DNA of 10,582 bases from assembly GCA_905234205.1 (NCBI GenBank), contig CAJOGG010000022.1:673-11254 (forward strand), given 5' to 3'. Of this stretch, positions 5,701 through 10,582 are shown one piece after another. The notes beneath the pieces are model-generated. The model was given only the letters and a program-made list of their open reading frames with translations. It was not told the DNA's origin and made no database searches. Every line of letters starts with the position of its first letter. The stretch's first letter is position 1. A program made the position numbers and the translations under genes. The DNA comes from an uncultured Synergistales bacterium (GTDB lineage: Bacteria > Synergistota > Synergistia > Synergistales > Aminobacteriaceae).

Positions 5701-8700
5701 GTGCGTTTCATTGGCTCATTAATAAAATATTTTGTCTATCTGGTTATTATTCTCATTGCTATTGGGGCCGCTTTGTTCTGGTTCGATACTGGCGACTGGT
5801 TGCTCTTGCCTGTAGTTCAGAGAGCGGGAAATTTCTTTCTTGAACCAATGACTCTCGAGATTAATAACATTAACGGCTCTGTGCGTAATGGCTATTCGAT
5901 CGAGGGCTTGAAATTGAGTTCAGGCGATGAAGATTTATTCACTCTTGATTTCGCGTCAATCAGCCCAGATTGGGACCTAGTGTTGCGTGGAATGAATGGG
6001 CTCCCATTTGTAAGTTCGATCAATGTTCACGGGGTCAGCACCGATTTAGACAAAGTAAACGCACTCGTATCACATTTCTCCTCAACAGAAAGCAAAGACA
6101 AAGAACGCGATGATGATGATTATCTTGATATTTCCGAGAAAGAGCCGACGAATTTCACAATCAATCCTTTTAACGTCAATGTAGACGACGTAAATTTTGG
6201 CACTCCTTACGCAAAATTTAAGCTGAATTCACTTATGCTTAACGAGGCTGGAAATTTCTTATTCGACTCTAAAATTTTCTCCGGCGATAATGTTTTGCCA
6301 CTGAAAACGAACGCACAAATAAGCTTTGACCCTGAAAAAATTGTTGAGATAGTTTCATCAGACTTGTTTATAGGTAGTAAAGGTACGGGAAATTTTGCAG
6401 GAACTCTTGAGCCAATAAATGTACGACTTAGTCTCACAGCTTTATCGTTTGAAGAATTATTGCGCTTCTCACCAGTAAATCTTGACGAGTATAAATTATC
6501 CGGACGAATTGACGGGAAATTTTTTGTAGCAAGTGATGACGGAAGAATTAACGCTTCTGGAATTTTCTCAATGCCGCGAGCTAAAGCCATAGACATACCA
6601 TTTAGTTTTAGGCTTCCATTCAGTTGGGACGGTGGAAATTTATTTGCTCTAAACAATGCTACTCTCAAAACTGACGCGGCAAGCCTGAAACTCAATCTTC
6701 AGTCAAATATCCATAACATGAAAATTTTGGCTAATGGCAATGCAGAAAATATCTCACTTACTGAAATTGGCACACTATTTGCTCCTCAACTTGGTCTAAG
6801 GGGTGAAGGGGGTTATGTCAGCTTTGATATTGATACACAGGTTGCTGAAGTCAACAAGATGCTGGCAAATTCTCACGTCGATATAAATGCCAATATTCCT
6901 TCGATTGAGGTTATGAAGATGAAGATTTTGGATAGCTTAGTTGCTAACGTAAATCTTATGCCGAAGATCGCACCTAAATTATTCTTGTCTGGAAAATTAT
7001 TCGGTGGAAAATTATTTGCGCGTGGAGAAGCTCAACAGGACACAGAGGGCAACATAAAGCCTCGTGCAGTGGTAAGCGTTATAAATCTCGATATACCGAC
7101 GTTAGTAAAAACTTTTGCTGCTGGTGTAGTGAAGAACCCTTCGGGGAAAATTTCGGCCACAACAAAAATTTCTGACACTCTTGACGTTACTGGCAAAATC
7201 GCTTCAGACAAACTTGGCGCGAATGGAATCAACATAACTGATTTGAACGCCAATTTCACTTATAGCAACGATGAGGGACAAGTAACGCTTAACGATTTGG
7301 CTTTGAAATTGGGCAAGGGGTTAATAACTGCCTCAGGAGATTATGACATTAAATCAAGTATATTCAAGGCTGTAGCGAACGTAAATAACTTTGAGCCTAG
7401 AGTTATTCCTGACCTTAAAGACGTGATGGGAAGTTATAATCTAACACTTAATACTTCAGGTAAAGCCACAGATATTAATTCAATAAAGGCAAATGCGCTC
7501 ATAAACGCTAGAAACGTAGGTTACTCTGGCTTGACTATAGGGAATGTTGATTTACCGCTCAATTATTCGAGTCAACTTCTCACAATCCCTAACGCCAATG
7601 CTACACTTCCAGGAGGCTCAATAAATCTCAAAGGTAATGTGAATTTACAGAATACCGCAAATCCTGGTTTAGAGCTTGCATTATCAACAACAGGCATAAA
7701 ACTTGCTGAAGTCCTCAACAGGTTTAATCTTCAAAATAAGGAAATGCCTATCTCGGGAAAATTTTTGGGCAACGTAAATATTTATGGCCCAGCCATGACT
7801 GCTAACGTGAATGCAAATGTTAAAGCACAAAACGTCAAGGTCGGTTCACTAGTAAACATGCCAAGCGCGCTATTAGATGTTCAAGGCAATATGAAACGAA
7901 TCAATCTCAAAAAATTTGAGGCTAAGATTAACAGTGCTGATATTAAAGTTGCTGGAAATTTTGCTCCCAACATGAATAACATAATGAATAGCCAACTGAA
8001 TTTTGACACAACGATACGACATTTACAGCTAAGAGAGAATATCGCTATGTTTCTTCCAGACGCAGGAAAATGGCCGTTACACGGAAGCTTAAACGCTAAT
8101 ATAAAAGCTACGGGAACTCCCGCACGACCTTCAGTAGATTTTAAGACAATGACGCCTATAAATTACGATAAATATGACTTTGAGAATATAGCTCTGAAAT
8201 TACGTAGTCCTAATCAAGATCGTTACGTTCTAAATGCAAGTACTACGATAGACAAATTTAGGCCGGAAATAGATATTGACGTGCGTAAAACGGGAGATTA
8301 TTGGGCATATAAAGTTCTTTCAAAGCCTCTTGATCTTGAGACAGCAATAGAAGCTTTTGCGCCTGCGCTTGCCGGAATGATTAATGGAAACGTGAATTTC
8401 ACAGTGCAAGGGAACACAAAGCCTAATGCCCCAATACAACTTTCAGCTACGTCAAGAAAAATTAACGCAATAAATAAAATTGACATTGAGAACATAAGCT
8501 TACCCGTGAGATATTTGCCCGCAAAAAATAAAATCGAGCTTACTGACGGGACTGCGATTATAGCTAACGGTATAATCAATTCGAAAGTTGACGTAAATCT
8601 CAACGATAAAAAGTTTGATGGTAATGTCAAAGTATCACACTTGGATTTTGGACAGCTTGCTAAAAAATTCCTACCTATGGGCGAACTTGTCGGAGCTGTT

Positions 8701-9390
8701 GACGCTAAAATGAACATAAATGGAGCGTTTGGTTCTATGCCATTGACGTTTGCTGACGGCAATTTTTCAACGACCCCAGGCTATATTCATAAGATAGATA
8801 TTATCGACAAGGTAACCCCTACGAAAAAAATCAGCTTCGAGAAAATTAACGGATCATTCTTCTGGAACGGACGAGATTTATTCCTTAACCCTGGGACAGG
8901 TGCCCGCGCTCCTGATGATGAACCGCTATATAGGTATTTCTACATAAATGGCTCAATGGGGATCCCAGGCGAAGGTCTCAAATTGATGTGCAATGGAAGA
9001 TTTGATCTTAAAATTTTGGATCAGTTGCTAGGAGCTTTGAAAGGAGTCTTTCAGTACATGACCGGAGGACTTGGGAAAAATATTTTGCGTGATGCCGCAG
9101 GCAGAGTTTTGGGAATAAAGCGTAGAGATTTTCAGAACGTCTCGTTCACGCTAGCAAATTCATGGGATAACGTAAGGTTACTTGATCTTGCTGTTACAAA
9201 GCCAATTGAGGAATTCTTGCCTATAGACGTGCTAAACAAGAGCGAAGAAGAACAACGAGAAACTGCACAGTTTAAGCTGCGATTTAATTTCCCGGTCGGC
9301 CAAGGTAATAAGAGCGTAGAAGACGATTCTACAAGCGATCAATTTAAGATGCAGCTAATTGATAATTTATTCAACATAGGCTTGCAGTAA
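5701..9390 (+). CDS. Large TamB/AsmA-like envelope protein (repeating beta-groove type)
   Basis: The 1,229-residue protein has a single hydrophobic segment at about 9-28 (FVYLVIILIAIGAALFWF) acting as an N-terminal anchor or uncleaved signal. The rest looks exported. An early block, NGYSIEGLKLSSGDEDLFTLD, matches the start of TamB/DUF490-type proteins. An acidic patch (ERDDDDYLD) lies near residue 135. The remainder is beta-rich and low in Cys, with recurring units of the form GxxxxxxxxxGxxxxP, for example GSLNANIKATGTPARPSVDF and GNVNFTVQGNTKPNAPIQL, plus GAVDAKMNINGAFGSMPLTF. This is typical of TamB/AsmA proteins, thought to bridge the periplasm and carry lipid or aid outer-membrane assembly. 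The C-terminal block YINGSMGIPGEGLKL, then LLGALKGVFQYMTGG, is more AsmA-like than the classic TamB tail. No tamA or bamA is in the window. It is monocistronic with its own promoter and a terminator at its 3' end. The exact subfamily is uncertain. Confidence 0.82.
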   Translation: MRFIGSLIKYFVYLVIILIAIGAALFWFDTGDWLLLPVVQRAGNFFLEPMTLEINNINGSVRNGYSIEGLKLSSGDEDLFTLDFASISPDWDLVLRGMNGLPFVSSINVHGVSTDLDKVNALVSHFSSTESKDKERDDDDYLDISEKEPTNFTINPFNVNVDDVNFGTPYAKFKLNSLMLNEAGNFLFDSKIFSGDNVLPLKTNAQISFDPEKIVEIVSSDLFIGSKGTGNFAGTLEPINVRLSLTALSFEELLRFSPVNLDEYKLSGRIDGKFFVASDDGRINASGIFSMPRAKAIDIPFSFRLPFSWDGGNLFALNNATLKTDAASLKLNLQSNIHNMKILANGNAENISLTEIGTLFAPQLGLRGEGGYVSFDIDTQVAEVNKMLANSHVDINANIPSIEVMKMKILDSLVANVNLMPKIAPKLFLSGKLFGGKLFARGEAQQDTEGNIKPRAVVSVINLDIPTLVKTFAAGVVKNPSGKISATTKISDTLDVTGKIASDKLGANGINITDLNANFTYSNDEGQVTLNDLALKLGKGLITASGDYDIKSSIFKAVANVNNFEPRVIPDLKDVMGSYNLTLNTSGKATDINSIKANALINARNVGYSGLTIGNVDLPLNYSSQLLTIPNANATLPGGSINLKGNVNLQNTANPGLELALSTTGIKLAEVLNRFNLQNKEMPISGKFLGNVNIYGPAMTANVNANVKAQNVKVGSLVNMPSALLDVQGNMKRINLKKFEAKINSADIKVAGNFAPNMNNIMNSQLNFDTTIRHLQLRENIAMFLPDAGKWPLHGSLNANIKATGTPARPSVDFKTMTPINYDKYDFENIALKLRSPNQDRYVLNASTTIDKFRPEIDIDVRKTGDYWAYKVLSKPLDLETAIEAFAPALAGMINGNVNFTVQGNTKPNAPIQLSATSRKINAINKIDIENISLPVRYLPAKNKIELTDGTAIIANGIINSKVDVNLNDKKFDGNVKVSHLDFGQLAKKFLPMGELVGAVDAKMNINGAFGSMPLTFADGNFSTTPGYIHKIDIIDKVTPTKKISFEKINGSFFWNGRDLFLNPGTGARAPDDEPLYRYFYINGSMGIPGEGLKLMCNGRFDLKILDQLLGALKGVFQYMTGGLGKNILRDAAGRVLGIKRRDFQNVSFTLANSWDNVRLLDLAVTKPIEEFLPIDVLNKSEEEQRETAQFKLRFNFPVGQGNKSVEDDSTSDQFKMQLIDNLFNIGLQ

Positions 9391-9396
9391 AAAATT

Positions 9397-9423
9397 GGCA
9401 GCTCTCGAATTTCGGGAACTGCC
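9397..9423. terminator. Bidirectional intrinsic terminator between convergent genes
   Basis: GGCAG (9397-9401) pairs with CTGCC (9419-9423). After one C/A mismatch, TCTCGA (9403-9408) pairs with TCGGGA (9412-9417) with one G-U, around a 3-nt loop. On the minus strand the stem is followed by AATTTTTT, a good U-tract for terminating the aldolase transcript. On the plus strand the following sequence is T-rich but interrupted (TTATCGTTTCGTT), so termination of the envelope gene is weaker. The A6 tract at 9389-9394 begins inside the plus-strand stop codon. Confidence 0.85.
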
Positions 9424-9442
9424 TTATCGTTTCGTTATTACG

Positions 9443-10519
9443 TTATGCCACTGTGATTTCCTTGCAGAGATAAACGTCTTGTACTGCGTTAATGATCTGT
9501 ACACCCTCACTCATTGGGCGCTGGAAAGCTTTACGGCCAAGAATTAAGCCCATACCTCCGGCTCTTTTGTTGATTACAGCTGTACGTACTGCTTCACTTA
9601 AATCGCTTGCACCACCTGATGCTCCACCAGAATTAATTAAACCGGCTCTTCCCATGTAGCAGTTTGCAACCTGATAACGCGCTAAATCTATTGGGTGTTC
9701 AGTTGTGAGTTTTTCGTACATTTCCTTTGAGGTCTTGCCGTAGCCTTTGCCCATTGCAGGATAGCCACCATTGTTCTCCGGCAATTTCTGCTTGATTATG
9801 TCGGCTTCGATCGTAACGCCTAAATGGTTAGCTTGGCCCGTTAAGTCTGCGCTCGCGTGGTAATCCGTAACCTTTTCGTCTTTCTTAACTTTGAAGGCTG
9901 AATTTCTCAAGTAGCACCATAAAATCGTAGCCATTCCCATTTTGTGAGCCTGATGGAAAGCTTTTGAGATCTCTTGAATCTGTCGCGTTGACTCGGGGCT
10001 TCCGAAATAGATCGTGGCACCAACTGCAACTGCTCCCAAGTTATAGGCCTGCTCAACCGACGCGAATAAAACCTGGTCGAATTGATTAGGATAAGTTAAT
10101 AACTCGTTATGATTAATCTTGAGCACGAACGGAATTTTATGAGCATACTTTCTCGATACTGCACCAAGAACCCCGAGTGTAGTAGCTACTGCGTTACAGC
10201 CAGCTTCCATTGCTAACTTGATAATATTTTCTGGGTCAAAGTAAATCGGATTTGGGCCAAATGATGCTCCGGCTGAATGTTCAATTCCCTGATCTACTGG
10301 CAAGATTGAAATATATCCAGTATTTGCGAGTCTGCCATGGCTTAAAAGCGTCTGCATTGAACGTAATACAGGCACAGGCCTATCAGAGAGACTCACAACG
10401 CGGTCAACAAAATCAGCGCCAGGAAGTGAAAGCATATCTTTTGAGATAGTCTCACACTTATGAGTTAAGAGAGATTCTGCTTCGGAACCTAATAAGGCTT
10501 CAATTTTTCCGTATTCCAT
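9443..10519 (-). CDS. fbaB: Class I fructose-bisphosphate aldolase (FbaB/DhnA type)
   Basis: This enzyme interconverts fructose-1,6-bisphosphate with dihydroxyacetone phosphate and glyceraldehyde-3-phosphate through a Schiff-base lysine, in glycolysis or gluconeogenesis. The 358-residue length is close to E. coli FbaB. Recognisable blocks: [15 protein letters not shown] (70-84), [14 protein letters not shown] (90-103), [10 protein letters not shown] (132-141), [11 protein letters not shown] (199-209), [12 protein letters not shown] (236-247, probable Schiff-base Lys243 or Lys245 by analogy with archaeal-type class I aldolases), [12 protein letters not shown] (295-306, phosphate binding) and [14 protein letters not shown] (322-335). 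The ATG at 10519 is the first start after an in-frame TGA (10526-10528). AGAAGGG (10532-10538) is the ribosome site, 12 nt away. The gene stands alone, with its own promoter and terminator. Confidence 0.95.
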   Translation of the reverse strand: MEYGKIEALLGSEAESLLTHKCETISKDMLSLPGADFVDRVVSLSDRPVPVLRSMQTLLSHGRLANTGYISILPVDQGIEHSAGASFGPNPIYFDPENIIKLAMEAGCNAVATTLGVLGAVSRKYAHKIPFVLKINHNELLTYPNQFDQVLFASVEQAYNLGAVAVGATIYFGSPESTRQIQEISKAFHQAHKMGMATILWCYLRNSAFKVKKDEKVTDYHASADLTGQANHLGVTIEADIIKQKLPENNGGYPAMGKGYGKTSKEMYEKLTTEHPIDLARYQVANCYMGRAGLINSGGASGGASDLSEAVRTAVINKRAGGMGLILGRKAFQRPMSEGVQIINAVQDVYLCKEITVA

Positions 10520-10559
10520 TTTGAATCATAACCCTTCTAACAAATTTCATTACGCTGAC

Positions 10560-10565
10560 ATTATA
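10560..10565 (-). promoter_or_regulatory. -10 box of the aldolase gene
   Basis: The minus strand reads a perfect TATAAT here. At the standard 17-nt spacing the -35 falls just beyond the right end of the window and cannot be judged. Transcription would begin near 10553, giving a leader of about 34 nt that contains the AGAAGGG ribosome site. Confidence 0.55.
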
Positions 10566-10582
10566 CGCCCTTCAAGAATCAC

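Noticed and set aside
6207..6695. Long minus-strand open frames inside the TamB/AsmA-like gene (also 7032-7259 and 8298-8762)
   Set aside because: They are shadows of a clearly coding plus-strand frame, with no ribosome sites or family motifs.
1..10582. CRISPR array, IS element, tRNA/rRNA or defence island
   Set aside because: No regularly spaced repeats, transposase motifs, terminal inverted repeats or RNA gene signatures were seen on reading both strands.

Overview
The window reads as chromosome from a moderately AT-rich, probably anaerobic, diderm (two-membrane) bacterium. The diderm inference rests on one very long TamB/AsmA-type envelope protein. A stand-alone FlhB C-terminal-domain gene next to yraN, a topA-trmFO-cobJ/cbiH run and an FbaB-type class I aldolase would fit Synergistota or a diderm Bacillota lineage. 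This assignment is inference from gene content, not a phylogenetic result.

Layout, left to right. (1) Positions 44-589 hold a decayed gene. In three frame segments it still spells the conserved blocks of a TupA-like ATP-grasp protein, of the kind found in surface-polysaccharide loci. It carries at least two internal stops and two apparent internal deletions. (2) A plus-strand pair follows: a small FlhB-C-like protein (605-889), whose start codon sits directly behind an extended -10 element with no ribosome binding site, and yraN (896-1294). (3) A tightly overlapped minus-strand operon is transcribed from the right: topA, then trmFO (8-nt overlap), then cobJ/cbiH (4-nt overlap). cobJ ends convergently inside the last codons of yraN. 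(4) The 185-nt gap between topA and the next gene carries divergent promoters. (5) A 1,229-codon plus-strand gene (5701-9390) encodes the TamB/AsmA-like envelope protein. (6) A strong hairpin terminator (9397-9423) separates it from a convergent class I fructose-bisphosphate aldolase gene (9443-10519, minus), which has its own perfect -10 box at the right edge.

The genes do not form one pathway. They are core functions: DNA supercoiling (TopA), tRNA m5U54 modification (TrmFO), corrinoid ring methylation (CobJ/CbiH), a DNA-processing nuclease-fold protein (YraN), envelope biogenesis and central carbon metabolism. I found no CRISPR array, rRNA, tRNA, insertion sequence or defence system, and no convincing new multi-gene system. 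The points most worth a second look are the non-canonical ATT start inferred for topA with its Lys/Thr-rich N-terminal tail, the decayed ATP-grasp gene, the apparently leaderless FlhB-like gene, and cobJ riding at the end of an information-processing operon.
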